A stretch of 64,000 nucleotides of DNA from Spirodela intermedia (taxonomy: Eukaryota > Streptophyta > Magnoliopsida > Alismatales > Araceae), in NCBI GenBank assembly GCA_902729315.2, contig LR746280.1, positions 2,042,501 to 2,106,500 of the forward strand. Direction: 5' to 3'. Shown in pieces: positions 1-13,882 of this stretch (position 1 is the stretch's first letter; each line of letters begins with the position of its first letter). The notes beneath the pieces were generated by a model, which saw nothing but the letters and a program-made list of their open reading frames with translations, ran no database searches and was not told the DNA's origin. The position numbers and the translations under genes are program-made.

Positions 1-3000
1 TCATGGAGATACTCCAAACCTTTTGCAGCTTCAAGAGCTATTCTCATTCTAGTTTCCCAGTCCAACTTGGAGATCCCACCACAAGAACCTGTTGAGAGAC
101 ATTGTATTAATTTTCGTTATTAAATTTTAAATACGAAAAGCACATGATCCTTAAAAAATAATCACAGTGCATAATATTACGACGGATAGAACACCCAAGA
201 AAACAGTGAGCAGATGATATCAGATTTTTAATACTGAATTTCCAACCAAGGCCCCCTTTCCTATGCTCCTTTCCTGCCGCACACAAACTGGTCATGTATC
301 GACACACAGTAACATGAAAAAAATGTGCTTATGGATACGCCATAAGTGGAATGCAAAAACATGTTATAACGAAAATCTGGACATTCAAATCTTTTAACTG
401 AGTAGCACAGGAGTTTCCTTTTTTCAATCTTACTAATCGCATTTAAAAATAAGAGCACGCACATCACGAAAAAAAAAAATTCAAATCTTAAATCATAGAA
501 TGTCCTATTCAGGTGCCAAAAATCATAACTGACAATTCAAGGAATGTAGGTTTTCAAGAACATTGATAGTCAAATAAGAATCAGTGACTGATCATCCCCA
601 TTACAAATCATCTTCAATGACAATGGACAATGAGTCTCAGGCACACGGGATATGCTTTTGAAAAAAGTCATCAAAAGTGAGCATGAGAATATGACGCATT
701 TCGACGTTCTACACGAAATTTTAATGTTACCAACTCATTATAAAAAGAAAATTTTCCAAGGAGCTTAAGCCCTGGGTTAATACGATACCCTTCATTTAGT
801 CCACACTCCCATTGGCTTGTCACTCCCCAAACTCGCACAGAAATGTACGAATGCTCCTGTATGCTGTGGGGTTTGACATCTTTATATGCTCTTTATCTCA
901 TTATTAAATGTCTAGTCCTACAAGTGAAGTGGAATTCCAAAACCACCCAATTCGTCGTCACAATTTGACACAACTTATCTAATAGTGATTACAACCAAAT
1001 CCAGTAAAACTGATTTCTAATTTGACTTGGTCACCATCTGACCACTAATCAAACCCCACAACCAAATCCAGGATTACAGCTCCCCGTTTGATTTAGGCTT
1101 TTATCCACGTTCCTGTCCAAGCAACCCTTCCTCAAACCACACCATAAACCAGCCTTAGACTGCCTCAGAAACCACAAGTATGAACTTTAATCTGACAATC
1201 TTTAAGGTCATCTAGTCAAGGATATTCATCTCAATTGAGCATTATAGCCACCACCTTCCTGCTTGCACATGCCAAGCTAGTTAATCTTCGAGTTTGTAAT
1301 TTATGTATCCAACAAAAATATTACAGCCGTCACAATCCGTACCTCCAAGTAAATATGAACAAATTCTGCTATTTCATACACCAACCTGAATAAGTTAATT
1401 TTTCAAATCCAAGAAATCTTCAGGATAACACAATTTAGGAGGGTTTCATATCACCTACTTTTGATACCCAGAATTCACTTATCATAAAATTTATTTCAGG
1501 AAAAAAGAAAATTTCTGAGTAAGCATGCAACTTCTGGCGTTTAATAATACTAATCTTGACATTTTGACAGAAGATCACTCTCCAACACAAAAATAGACCC
1601 AAAGGATGGGTTTCAATGACCAGACAACAGGTTCAGAGGACAAGAGATAGCTTAAAAAGTAACTTCATATTACTTTTGTCCCCTTTTCTCATTCTGCTGA
1701 TCAGAGCTTCTAGTTCTACTTTAACTTTATTCTTGTATCCCTGTTTTCTCAAATAGCCACTGTTTATGTAGGCACCTGTTTCCTTGTTTCCACTTTTCCC
1801 CACCCCCTTCCTGCGTCCCCTCCCCTTGTTTCATTTAATTTCCTTTCAGAATTTCCAGGCTGGAATCAACTGTGCCTAATTTCAACCATCAGTCCATCCA
1901 AGAGTCCTCTAGTACATCGGGACAGTGCCCTTGTACATCGGGAAATGAGAGGAAAATACTGTCGTAAGCTTCTACATAAACAGTATTCGTTAATCACAGC
2001 TACTTGGTGATCAAGTGTCGCAGTACTGGTGTTACACCCTCCATTTCTTCCCACCAAATGGAATTCCCAGTCGCATCAAAGTATCCATAAAGCATTATAA
2101 TGTTCAGATCTTCTACTCCAGACCCTGCTGGAATAGTTCAGCCACTGACCAGAGATGAATCAACAGTTCTGTTCACTTTCTCACTTCACTCACTCATCAA
2201 TTGTTCGATCTCCCTCTCCCAAGCACCCAGGGGCTTCCAAATGACAGTCGGAGAGGAGAATGGAAAAACATAAGAATAACAAACAAGTCCATAAAGTTAA
2301 AGAAACAAGATGTTGATATTCAAATTAAAATTCACTATACAGCTAATTGCTTCTGGATTAATTGTTTACCAAAGAAAACGATTCAAATCTCCAAACTCAT
2401 CAACATGAGACCACCAAAGTCAAATGGATCAGTAAGTACACGGCAAAAAATAACTCTCAGATATAATGAGAATCATGAAGGAATCAATGAAACAATAAGA
2501 TGGAAATAATGGAACACAATGAAAGAAAAAGACAAAAAAAAAATATAGAGAACGCAAAATGTATGGCCAGAACCTTATGCAGAGAATATCCAAGAAAACA
2601 TAGGATAGTATAGTACAAGAATACCCAATGGAGAAAAAACAGCCTAATTTTAGTTTCAAAAACATCCTGGATGAAACTTGTTTCCATTTTCAATCCGCCT
2701 TTCATCTGAAATTATCATAAAGATTTATACACGTTTCTGAAAACAAAAATGGTTCTAATATTAAGAAAAAAGTTTAGATAATACCCAAAAATGAAACCGT
2801 TATCTTACTCTCCACTAAATTTCTCTACCAGCGTTGAGCTTATCCAGAGGCCATCAGTTTCTGATTTCTGCAGCAGATTTGCAAACCAAGCTACAAGGTC
2901 TATATAACAGTTCCTAGCACTCTGAAATTGATGCATAAATTTTGCACTCTAATCTGACTTGCCCTCTTAACCTCAACCCTTGTACAGGCATGAAACACCA

Positions 3001-4503
3001 CCCAGATCACCTTGCACCAGCAGAGCTGCAGAGGACCAACCACAGTACATGATAGCAACTAAACGGGCTGTGGTTGGTACATGATAGCAACCACAGTAGG
3101 ATTTATCATTAAACGGGCTCGTTCACCATGTGCTGACACGCCGTGATAGCAACTAAAAGTTATCAGCCATTATTTGTGCATGAAACTTTACTGGAAACGG
3201 AGAGCCTACTTCAGCAAGTTAAGCCTGACCTTCTAACTTAAATTCTATTTTAAATTTGAGATAGTGCAGGAGACACTTCAGCCGAGTCAATAATTGACTT
3301 TGGCATTCCGTATATCAACGGAGCAAAGTCGCACGTGAAACCACAGCACCATTAGCTCAATTAATTGGATCTTTCACGTAAAAATAAAAGCAACCCCTGC
3401 CCCACATCTCCCCAAGCACATCTTGGGAGAGTAGAAAGGAATGTTCACACAATAAAAATCTCGGATTGGGTAGGAATTTCAGAAAGCCAAATGCGAGTAC
3501 TTTACATCCAAAAAAACAGAACTCTCTTGCTTCATTTGTACGGCGGCTACGAGTAAAAGGGCACAAACATTCCATAGGCAAAAACATGTGACAAACGGAG
3601 CTGTAATCTGGAAACAGAGAAAGTAAACCTCCGAAACGATACCACGCCTGAAAGTAATAAAATAAGGGAGAAGATTCCCATCCCTGAGAAAAAGTATGCA
3701 CTGGAAGCCACAAGCAGAGGACCCGTCCAAGATTTGCATACCGCCATTTGGGTAGAGGTGCTCCTGCAGGCCCCCATTAGCCATGTACTCGTAAACCAGA
3801 AGCCGGTGGTCGTTGTCGGAGCAGTAGCCAACCAGCCCCAGAAGGTAAGGCGACCGTAGACGGGTCAGCAAGTCCACCTGCCGGTGAAGGGTTCCCTTCA
3901 GTCAAAACCATGGCAGAAGCAGAAAGAGGGATGAGCAGATCGGAGAAGACCTCCATTTTGAACTCATCGACTCCTTGCTTCCCCGAGCGATCCATGAGCT
4001 TGACGGCGATCTTCCTCCCGTCGGGGAGCAACCCCCTGAAGACCGATCCGAAGCTCCCCTGGCCCACCACGTTGCTCCTGCCGAAGCCCCCCGTCGCAGT
4101 CTGGAGCTGCTTGAAGCTGAACACCAGCAGTCCCCTCTCGCTCACCACTGCTTCTATCTCGCCGACGCCGCCACCACCACTGGTTCGATCTCTTCCGCTC
4201 CCGCCTACCTTCCCCAAGCCTCCCGCCGCCTCCGCCGACTCATCCGCAGCGGCTTTCCCTATTCACCGCAGGGACAGACAGCGCAGAGCAATACTTCTCA
4301 CGATCTGTCTGGGAATGGAAACGGGAGAAGGGAAAGAGAAGCTTACACTCAAGAGACTTGCGGTGCCTAGAAACCTTGCTCCGGATGTACCAATAGTAGC
4401 CAATGGCGACGAGCAGAGCAAACACAGCCATGGCGGCGAGCACGACGATCACCACCAGGACGAGAGTCTCGCGGCTCCTCTCCCCTCCTCCGTCCATTTC
4501 CAC
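1..4503 (-). CDS. Membrane-anchored PBL-like receptor-like kinase, 5' part (3' end outside window)
   Basis: Seen: exons 4503-4347, 4258-3951, 3877-3742 and 88 to beyond 1, all joined in phase. Exon 1 encodes a short N-terminus and one transmembrane helix (residues about 14-37) followed by basic residues. Exon 2 carries the start of the kinase domain with a glycine-rich loop (GQGSFGSVFRG) and the VAIK-type lysine (IAVKLMD). Exon 3 continues with LLVYEYMANGGLQEHLYP, and exon 4 with LDWETRMRIALEAAKGLEYL. The order matches the Arabidopsis PBL-like kinases that carry an N-terminal membrane helix (At3g58690/At1g54820 type). The HRD, DFG and C-lobe parts lie off the left edge, so activity cannot be judged. 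The donor of exon 2 (GAG|GTCTTC) is weak but forced by phase. Intron 3 is about 3.65 kb. It diverges from the O-fucosyltransferase gene. Confidence 0.88.
89..3741 (-). other. Long intron 3 of the PBL-like kinase gene
   Basis: This 3.65 kb AT-rich stretch lies between two in-phase kinase exons. I see no further conserved exon in it. A short cluster of direct repeats (catgatagcaact and aaacgggct, copies around 3048-3160) is the only internal structure noticed. Confidence 0.7.
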
Positions 4504-4808
4504 TCTCCAGAATCTCCTCCGCCAACCCCACCACCACCAAGGACCGCGGATTTCTAGGTCATGCCATGCAGCCTAGGGAAGGAGACATCAGAGCGAGACG
4601 ACGACTTGCCAAGAGCTTGCTTGTTCAGTCCCGGGGAGCATCCCGTAGATGGGACGGGACGGAAACCTGAGTGGGGGCAAGAGAAAGAATAGTATTAACA
4701 ATGCGAGGAGGGTGGGGCAGCCATTAACACCAGACGGAGGAAGAATAACCCTCGCCACGGATAGCAACAAAGCCACTGCGACCGTAGTAGGTCCGGCAAA
4801 TGCACCTC

Positions 4809-4814
<6 letters not shown>

Positions 4815-4861
<47 letters not shown>
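4815..4861. repeat. (CT)n microsatellite
   Basis: Nearly perfect CT dinucleotide run of about 47 bp upstream of the kinase start codon. Confidence 0.97.
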
Positions 4862-4863
<2 letters not shown>

Positions 4864-4866
4864 ACT

Positions 4867-4902
4867 CCTCCCGCTCCCGCTCCCGCTCCCGCTCCCGCTC
4901 CC
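4867..4902. repeat. (CTCCCG)n hexanucleotide repeat
   Basis: About five copies of a CTCCCG-type hexamer directly follow the CT run, forming a compound microsatellite. Confidence 0.95.
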
Positions 4903-5035
4903 ACTCTCTTCTCACTCTCTCTGGTTCTCCTGTTAAAAGGAACTGGTGCAGTAGGGCCGGGGAACGCAGACTTCTCACTTCACTCTCTCCCTATAGTTCT
5001 GTTGTTCCCCATTGCGACGGGGACAGTAGGTTACT

Positions 5036-5036
<1 letters not shown>

Positions 5037-5085
<49 letters not shown>
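5037..5085. repeat. (CT)n microsatellite
   Basis: Perfect CT run of about 49 bp in the divergent intergenic region. Confidence 0.97.
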
Positions 5086-5088
<3 letters not shown>

Positions 5089-5452
5089 TCCCTCTCTCTC
5101 TCAAAATTTAATAAATTCGAAAATAAAAAAATTCAAAAAATATATATTATAAAAAGGACTTGTTAACCATTTTTAAACGTTTTTTATTTTAAAATTATAT
5201 ATATATATATAATTGTGTTAACGGGCCGGAGAAGCCCAATCCTTGCCGTGTCGACCCATTTTCCGCGATTTAAAGTTTCCCAATAAAATAAAATATTTAT
5301 TCAGAATATTCCAAAAAAAATATTGGGACCAATGCCTCCAATGATAAACATAGGCCACGTCATCATCAATCAAACCTCGTGAGATATTTGATCGAATAAA
5401 TTTCGGAATGAAGTATTTACTTATATTATTTGATTTTTATAGTTAAAACGGG

Positions 5453-5500
5453 CACGTGATGGTTTTGGTCTACAAGAGTTAGGACCACATGCGGCACGTG
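5453..5500. promoter_or_regulatory. Two G-box cores (CACGTG) 42 bp apart
   Basis: CACGTG occurs at 5453-5458 and 5495-5500, the latter as GGCACGTGCG. G-boxes are bound by plant bZIP and bHLH factors. Position just before the pyrimidine-rich leader suggests a promoter role for the O-fucosyltransferase gene; this is inference. Confidence 0.45.
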
Positions 5501-6190
5501 CGGTGGTAGCTCTTCTCTAGAAGGCCGTGCTCTCTCCTTTCCTTCCCGCCCTTTCCTCCGACTTAACGGCCGACAGGAACCTCTCCTCTGCTTCACTTCT
5601 CCCTGACGCCTTCCTCTCTCTTTCTCTCGACTCTATCCCTCTACCTATCTCTCGCCATGGAAGGGGGAGGGTGGCAATTATGGCAGCTTCCGCTCCACTT
5701 TTCCTCCCTCCACGGCTACGGGAATGTAGACGTGGAGGGAAACGGATGATCGCCGAAATCACGCCGCAGAACCACTTCTCTGCGGTGGTTGCAGTGACAG
5801 GAATGTGATTTCACTCCAAGCCATCTCTTCTGAAAGCTCAGTTTCACATCAGGTGTGATCCCTTCCCTTCCAAACTTCCCTGCTCACGGCGACAGGAATA
5901 CTCGCTTCGTGTGTAATCCTACGTGCATTCCTCACAAGTTTCTCTTGAAGCAGAGCCTCACCGGAAACAAGAGTGAAAGAGGTATAGCCTTAAATACAGG
6001 GACAGGCCTACTGGTTTAACGAGTGAACTTGCCCTTGCTCCGGATGATTTTTGGATGAATGTGCGTTTCCTTGATTCTTTTCCTTTTAGCAGATGAGTTT
6101 CTCGTGTCAACGGGATGAATAGGGTCGGACACTGAGTGTGATTTTCATCATCTATATGGTGTAGCTTTACCGATTTTCTTTTTCTTCTTC

Positions 6191-9100
6191 ATGGGCGAAG
6201 AATATTGTGGTCGCAATTTGTATTGTCCGCGAATTCCGGAGCCTTCTCTGAGAGTGAACCCTCATTTCGCGGGCGAAAAATTCCGTGTCAGGTGTTCTGC
6301 TCCTTGCTTATCCTGGCATGAAGCTGCACTTGTTCATGGCCCCGCGAGTGAGACAACACACTTGGGTGCAGTAAATGTCTTACAGTGTGCCAAGAAACGT
6401 GCGGTGATTTCCAATCATTTGACCACTGTTGGCCTAATACTGGGACTCACGCTCACCTTTTTCATCTTCGACTCCATGATGTTTTCCGCGATCCACCACT
6501 TCTGTTTTGGCCACAGTTCATCTGTTAAAAAATCAAAGGGTTTGCAGGTGCGTTTCCTTCTTCCTCTCGGTTCACTTAATGAAGTGGAAAATTATGAATA
6601 GAACCCCCATAATATGGCTTTGATATCTCGACTAAAAGGCCATGTTCATGATCAGGCTTTGATAAGGTTCTCCTTTTACAATGCGGTCAATATCTTTAGC
6701 AATGCTAACATCATACGGAAAAATTACACCATTTCGATCCTAAAATACATTCTTCAAACATTTTTTGTATTCATTGATTTTTTTAGTGCACTTCAATTTT
6801 TCAATCTTTGTTACTTGCTTACTTTACGCAGGAATAGTTCTTTCATTACCTTTGATTTTGTTTTTCTGGTTATACTTGCAATTCAGTGCCTCATCAATGT
6901 GAGATTTGCTTATTTAAGTAGATCTACCTGCCTTTCTTGTCCTCCATGTATGGACAAATCGAGATATCATCCCACTTGAATGTTTTTAGGCAATTTTTTC
7001 TACTCAAATGAAATGAATGACAAGCACTTGACGTCCTCGCTTTTATTTGCCATAATCTTTAACGTTGTGATAGTGTTGATTAAGGCTAAAGGCACAATGA
7101 GGTCGGTTTTTCGATTTTTTCATTATTAAATCTTATTCATGAAATTTAAATCGACTTGCCCTGACATTTTTGGGTTGTCATTTCATCCTCCCCGAGTTCC
7201 TCAGCCTGATCGTCACATAGTTTCTTTGATGGCAACATTTCTCCCTACTTTCTTGATCACACTTTTTTGTGACTACTATATTCAAAGTATTCTTATAGCA
7301 ATGAGCGATCTGCATAAAACTGATTTCCATGGAAATCTTGTTAAGAAGGCTTTTTTTCCGATAATGGTGACTTATTTTGAAAATGTTTTTTATCTATTTA
7401 TTCAAAGAGAAATAATGATGAAGATGTTGCCGAGCAGACTCCAAAAATAATGTACAAAAGGCTTCTCAGTTTAGCTTTGAACGAATCTCAGGTCCTTTCT
7501 CAACTGTTGTATGTTCAGTTTGGATCCTAGTTGATTTTGCCAATGGTTGATTTTGTAGATGCACCAATTTACATGCTTTTGCATATTTTTTCACTTAACA
7601 GCTTCAAACCCAGTACAGTTCGTCTGGCCTTTGGGATGAGCCATACAGACAAGCATCTTTGTGGAAACCTTGTGCAAATAAGCACGAAGAAACTAGCCAA
7701 GGTAATTTTCACATCTAGTGCGCCATTTAGAAATCAAAAAAGGTCTATTCTTAGAAAGTTATAAAAAAAATTAACCCAATTAATTGATTCCTGCCCAAGG
7801 ACACCTGATGGAGATGTGATATGAACATTTAATCAGAGAAATATGTGATATGATTATTTGTCTTAAAAAATAAAGGGTTCTCAGTTTCATACTCGTAAGA
7901 AATGTATCTGTGATGGATGAGTGGTCATCAAGTTATAACATTAACAACTTTTTTGTCGGGATCTCCATTTTTTTTATTTTGGCAACCACTATCCCGATTC
8001 CGTAGTGCCAATACTTGAGACCGTCTTTCAGATTTGAGAGTTTAATACGAAAATGTATAGCTATTATAAAGCACGCACTTGTCATCATGCATTCCTGATA
8101 TGCATGTTCACAACAAAGAATAATAAAGAGAAATTTGATCACCGTGATAAATCACAAAAGTGGGCACAGAGGTCAAAAACTGAAATAATGGCAGCCGATG
8201 ACAGAAATAGTGAGTGGTTGATCGAATTCAGGTTTCCCACGTGGTCATATAGAAGGCAAACAGCGCACAAGTAATGCATTCATGTCTAAAAATATCATGA
8301 GCACTTCATCATCCTATGGTGGACCGTTACAAGAAAAGAGAGAAACATTAGTTAAACGTGCATTTGTTGATAACAGCAGTTGATGATCTATTTGATTCAT
8401 AATTATTAGTCTACTATCTAGTCACAAGTGTGTTTCTCAACGCTGATGCTTAGAGCACATTCTTGTAGGTTTTTCTGGTCGGTATTTAATTATTTTCCTT
8501 TTTCTATTGGTAATCAGATGATATTAAATCCACGAGGAATGAAAAGCAAAATGGTTTTATACTGGTCAGTGCAAATGGTGGATTGAACCAACAACGAGTT
8601 GCTGTAAGGCTCTGTTATGATATATTAACATGCCATCGGTGAAACTTTTTTAAAATTCATTTTCTTCTTTAGAGTTCCCGTATTTTTCTTTTAATCGTTT
8701 TTTTAATGATTAGTTATTAGTTATTAGTTTTTGTATTACAAAACTACATTAAATTGAAACTCAAAATCTTGGAGGATTTGAAGTGGGATCTTTCAAGGAG
8801 ACCCTGTATCAAAGGATGCATCCATTGCACAATAGATTAAGAACAGTTATTGTCAGTTTTGGTTTATCTGCATTGTATAAATTATTTGTGCCTACATTTT
8901 TCCGTCAATTACTACATTCAGAATTACCATGGAATAATAGTTGAGAAAATCAAGCCCCTTGGTCATTCCTCCAGCTCAAATAAAACACTTCGTAACTTCC
9001 TTTTTTAGGGCCTTATCTTTAAGCCCGATTATGCTGTAGTTCATTTAGCTGACATTTTTTTCTATGCATAAACCCCGTGACATATTGCACCTTCCCGAGT

Positions 9101-12100
9101 ATTTCTTTCCCAGCTGGATATCATCCTAATGCTCATCAGCAATTTGTCTGACGATCCCCATAAATACTTTGATTAAAAAAATTAACTGAATCCGTTTGCT
9201 GTTGTTAGAACTCTTCGCGAAACATGTCTTTGCGTGTCACAAAGATTTTACGTATAGGTAACATATGATCAAATTTAATGTTAATTACTTTTCTATCTGC
9301 AACTTGAAAGCGTTAAAGGGAGTTTTTTTGTCGGTTAGTCATGTGTTTCAGTTTACGTGATTTGCGGGATTACCTATGGGTGTGGTTGAAGGTCCATTGA
9401 GAGTAAGCCATGGAAATAGGGTCAAATCTGAACCAGTTCCTACTCGATTGTGCCATCCTTGTTGATAATTCTGACAATTTAATTTTTTAGTAGTAATTAA
9501 TTTAATCTGGCTTCAAGAGAACTGTAACTAGTCCAGGAAAAGTTCATATCAATCCGAGTCTCCCATTTTCAAAGATGTCTTTGTCATCCGGTGGCTATCC
9601 AATGTTGTTGTTATATGTCGTGTCTGGCCGGTTCGACTTCTGTACTGGTCTGTTCAGCTGGTTTTGGTTCAGCAATGGCTTGTTCCTTCTCGTTTCAGTG
9701 ATTTGGAGCTCAAAACCACCAAAACAGGGCCGGCCTGGAGTGGTTACTTTAAATTATGTTATTAAGGGTTATGAGTTGGATAGGAATGCTTGTTTGACAG
9801 CACCTGATCTTCATTTTCGTTCTGATTTTTATTCTGGCAGGTGTGCAATGCCGTTGCTGTGGCTTATCTACTTAATGCGACACTTGTTCTTCCGAAATTT
9901 CTCTACAGCAGCGTGTGGAAAGACGTCAGGTATGAATTAACATCCTATTCCAAAATAATCAACAGTTAATATAAGGGTTTGTCCTAGAGTATTTGATAAA
10001 ATAAAGGCTGAATTTTTGCTTATGTTTCTTTATGGAAGTTGGCATATTTTTCCGTATTTTAATTCGTATTGAGATGAGGAAAAATAAATAGCAAGTTGTC
10101 TTTTTCTTGGGATGTATGTTCCAATGGATATCACCGGCTGTGTTACAATTTATTGAGAGAGTGAAAGTATCAGTCGTATGGCCATGATGCTACTCGTGCA
10201 TATTGGTAATAGGGCTTCCGAGCAAGGCTTTACTTTTAACCTGTCGCTACGCCTAAAACATACGTGAGTTTTCTGCATCAGATAGGATGGAAGAACGAAG
10301 GTAATCAAAAATCAAATATCTAAATCATAATCTTTTAGGGTTTTTTTGTTACATTTGTGACTGTTAGCAACATTGTGAAACCATCTGCATGGTACGTGCT
10401 ATGCATGCATTGGTTCATGAGCTTCAAGGGTATTATTCGTTTCTTACTGTTTCGCAGCTAGCATATACATGCATGCGAACTCCGCCGTAGTCACTGTACA
10501 ATACTGTTTTCTTTCTGGCTTCAACAGTAATGAATAACCATCTTCATGCTCCCTCACCCATCCTACTCTCCGATCTATTTTTCTGCACAGTAACACACTC
10601 CAAACCAGAGAACACTTAGAATGACCAGTAACTTTCACTTGTCAGACTCTATCTATGTGCACAGATAAGATATCATTCGTATCCAATATTTCGAGTATCT
10701 AAATTATCCGTTCCAGTGGCATTATTTCCTCCAGTGGTGTAGAGAGATTTTCCTTGTTTTTCCCTTACCTAAATGCGTCCCAATAGAATACTTGCCTGAA
10801 TTTTCCATCGAAGGGCAGCCAGTTTGGAGATATTTATCAAGAAGAGTATTTCATCGATTTTCTGAAGGATGATTTGAATATAGTGAGGGAGTTGCCTTAC
10901 CGCCTTCAATCACTGGGCATCGAGGCAATTGGCAGCCAAGTAGGTTTCCCTGATCAGCGGTTTATTATTATTCACAGCTTATCACCAGAGGACAGCTTGA
11001 AATAAGCAATTGCCTTTTTTGGCAGATTACAGATGCAGATCTTGGCAAGGAATCCGAGCCAATACACTTTATCGAAAAAGTCCTCCCCCTCCTACTAAGG
11101 AATGGAGTTGTTCACTTTCTTGGTTTTGGGAACAGGCTTGGTTTTGACCCATTGCCTTCTCATCTTCAGGTTTCTAAACTTCTTCCCTCATCATTTTTCA
11201 GGATAATCACGTACGCTGACTTTCCTTTTTTAAAAGGTCAACAAATTAATTATCATAAAGTAAAGTTGTACATATTCTATCTTCCATTAATGCTTGGAAA
11301 TAATACTAGTTGGTTCGTTTGTTTGAATGAACCAAGCTATGAATGCACCAATGCTGATATGATCTTTGACTTTTGTCCTCTGTGTCAACCTACCATAATA
11401 TATATACCCATTGGTCCTTATCCGTGCAGGAATGTGAATGTGAATACTCACTCCATATCGGATGAAGTCATAAGTAGCATGCATATAATTACGGATTTCC
11501 CAGTTCATGATTCATCTTTAAATTCATTATTTTCAGAGACTGAGATGCAAATGCAACTTTCATGCACTCAAGTTTGTGCCGGAGATTCAAGAAACGGGTT
11601 CTTTGTTAGTCCAAAGGATCAGAGAATACAATGCGAAGACGAGTGAACTGGATCTGCAACTACTTGGGGATCACATTCCAAGCAGGCATATGAAAGAAAG
11701 CAGCTCCTCAAACCGTCCCAAGAGATACCTCGCCTTACACTTGCGGTTCGAAGTAGACATGGTAGCCTACTCTCTCTGCAGCTTTGGTGGCGGAGAAGAT
11801 GAGAGAAGGGAGTTGCAGGCTTACAGGGAAATCCACTTTCCTTTGCTTGTCCAGCGGATGGCGAAAAAGTAAGTACTTTTGGGCTATATTTTGGGTTACC
11901 ATATTTGACTATTATCATAATCTATGATCAATGTTGCAAAGCAAGTACTTTTTGGCTATAGTTTGGGTTACCATATTTGACAATTATCATAATCTGTGAT
12001 GAATGTTGCCTAACTATATGTTGTTTGGAGCAGTTCTAGCGCCATTTCCCCAGAATATTTGAGGAAATCGGGCAAGTGCCCGCTGACACCAGAAGAGGCG

Positions 12101-12945
12101 GCGCTTGTCCTCGCTGCCGCTGGGTTCAATCCTCGAACCTATGTTTACCTTGCTGGATCTCGCATATATGGTGGAAAATCCAGGATGCTTCCCCTAATGC
12201 GTCTCTTTCCGAACCTGGTGACCAAAGAGGATCTACTCACAGAAAAGGAGCTCGCGCCTTTCAAGAACTTCTCATCTCAGGTAATTTCTGCTGGAAATCT
12301 CATTCCTCACCCCCTCCGTTGATAAGTCATATCGAACCTGAAGTCAACCAGAAGAACTGCATGATGGGTGCGCGTTGACTCTACTTCTTTCTAAATGTGG
12401 TGTTTTCTTCTTCATTTCTTCGTAGTCATCATCCTAGGACACATGTTAAACCTCATTTTATGAGTTCATATTCCTCTGTTTTTCCACTCTTAGAACAACA
12501 CTCTTATGAGATCATGAACACAACACTAAATTACCCGCTTAGCTTGGCCAATGACTCTATCCATCTGGAGCTAACCCAGTTCTTTCATCCTTTCACTGCC
12601 CTGTTCTAATCGCAGATGGCGGCGCTGGACTTCATCGCCTGCGCCGCCGCCGACGTGTTCGCCATGACCGACACGGGGAGCCAACTCTCCTCCTTGGTCT
12701 CCGGCTTCCGGGCCTACCACGGCGGCGGCGCCGCTCCGACTCTCCGGCCGGATAAGAAGGCCCTGGCGGAGATTCTCTCCCAGAGCGGCGGCGCGATGGG
12801 GTGGAGCAGCTTCTCGGGGAGGGTGAAGAGGATGATCCACGAGGGGCAGAGGCCGCACGCGCGGCGCAGAGGGCGGAGCATCTACCGCGAGCCCAGATCC
12901 CCCGAGTGCATGTGCCAAGACCTGACTGAAGCAGAGATTCCATGA
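6191..12945 (+). CDS. Golgi-type O-fucosyltransferase family protein (GT106/OFUT-like)
   Basis: Seen: nine exons in phase, 6191-6547, 7602-7701, 8518-8603, 9841-9929, 10819-10939, 11026-11169, 11537-11868, 12034-12280 and 12616-12945, giving 601 aa. Residues about 79-100 form one hydrophobic segment, a type II signal anchor, placing the catalytic domain in the Golgi lumen. Family hallmarks appear in order: ILVSANGGLNQQRVA, then VCNAVAVAYLLNATLVLPKF, FVGFGNRL-like FLGFGNRLGFDP, then ALHLRFEVDMVAYSLC, and AMTDTGSQLSSLVSG near the C-terminus. Known: these enzymes are predicted to use GDP-fucose and act on proteins or wall glycans; most plant members have no assigned acceptor. The last exon is strikingly GC-rich compared with the others. 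The start codon is the first in-frame ATG of exon 1, giving a long 78-residue cytosolic tail, so a later start is possible. Confidence 0.93.
11871..12009. repeat. 72-bp tandem duplication inside O-fucosyltransferase intron 7
   Basis: Two copies (11871-11942 and 11943-12009) differ at only a few positions. The first begins two bases into the exon 7 splice donor; the second carries gcaagt where the real donor has gtaagt. Confidence 0.93.
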
Positions 12946-13882
12946 AAAACAGGGAAGAAATTTATGTTTTCATCCAAATGGTGATATTCCCATCTGATCA
13001 GGAAAACGATGCCCCAGTTACTATATTCTGATTTTCGGCAAGAATTTTGATGTTTTCTTTCGAAAATATAATTGCTAGAAGAGCAGTGATTGAGATGAAG
13101 GTTTACTCATTTATTTATTTATTTCATGTGGATTTAAAATGCCTCTCAGATTACTTCATCTCTCTTCTTTGCTTTTTTAAAAATATTTTCTAAAAATATA
13201 TGTTGAAAAAAAAGAAAATTTCCGCTCTCAGAGAAAAATGTCCTAGGCCCGCTATAAGCGATGATGGGCTCGCAGGCCCGTTAGAGAAAGTCAACGATGT
13301 GGGTCTTAAGCAATAGACCTTCTGGATTGACTGATCAAGTGGAGGCATCCGTCCATTGGTCAACAAAGGAATCTCTCCATTTTTGTTATCATCCAAACCA
13401 CCAGAAGAGGTTGTGTAATATTCCTTTTGACCGAAATAAAGGTTGAAGAAGAGACAGGAAAATAATACTTAATATTTTAGAATTAATGGAAATTTAAAAA
13501 ATAATTAAACATCAATAATTTTTGGGTTGCTAATTAAGTTAGAATATAATATATAAATACATATAAATATAAACATATTTCAGCAAAGGAGAAAACATAA
13601 AATTCAGGGAACGGACTTGAAAAATATACACAAAAATAAAAATCAAATGTCAAACCACAGTCAATCCCCACAAAATAAAAAATAAAAAAAATAAAAAAAT
13701 GGCACTGCTTTGCTCCGCTCTTTCTTCCTCGGTGGCTCAGGTGTACTCGTTTCTTCGAGCTTTTGATCTCCTGCTGCTGTTGCTCTCTCTCTCTCTCTCT
13801 CTCTCAGCAGAGATTACTGGCCACATCGGCGGCATGGACGAGGGAGGAAGGCTTTGTGGGTAATAAAGTGTCATCTTTTGAG
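12946..13882. other. Convergent 3' intergenic region
   Basis: This AT-rich stretch holds the 3' ends of the O-fucosyltransferase (plus) and transporter (minus) transcripts. A CT run lies at 13783-13805. I see no additional gene. Confidence 0.7.

Larger units (their letters stand above)
4504..6190. promoter_or_regulatory. Shared upstream region of a divergent gene pair
   Basis: This 1.7 kb separates the start codons of the minus-strand kinase and the plus-strand O-fucosyltransferase. It holds two long CT tracts, a hexanucleotide repeat, an AT-rich block (about 5105-5215) and two G-box cores. The pyrimidine-rich stretch at about 5520-5650 looks like a plant 5' leader. Transcription start sites cannot be fixed from sequence alone. 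Confidence 0.6.

Noticed and set aside
4649-5111. Several long open frames around the CT tracts (poly-Leu/Ser or Arg/Glu proteins)
   Set aside because: Dinucleotide repeats have no stop codons in any frame; no domain is present.
12571-12943. Two open frames antisense to the last O-fucosyltransferase exon
   Set aside because: They arise from high GC in the real exon, and encode Arg/Pro-rich sequence with no family match.
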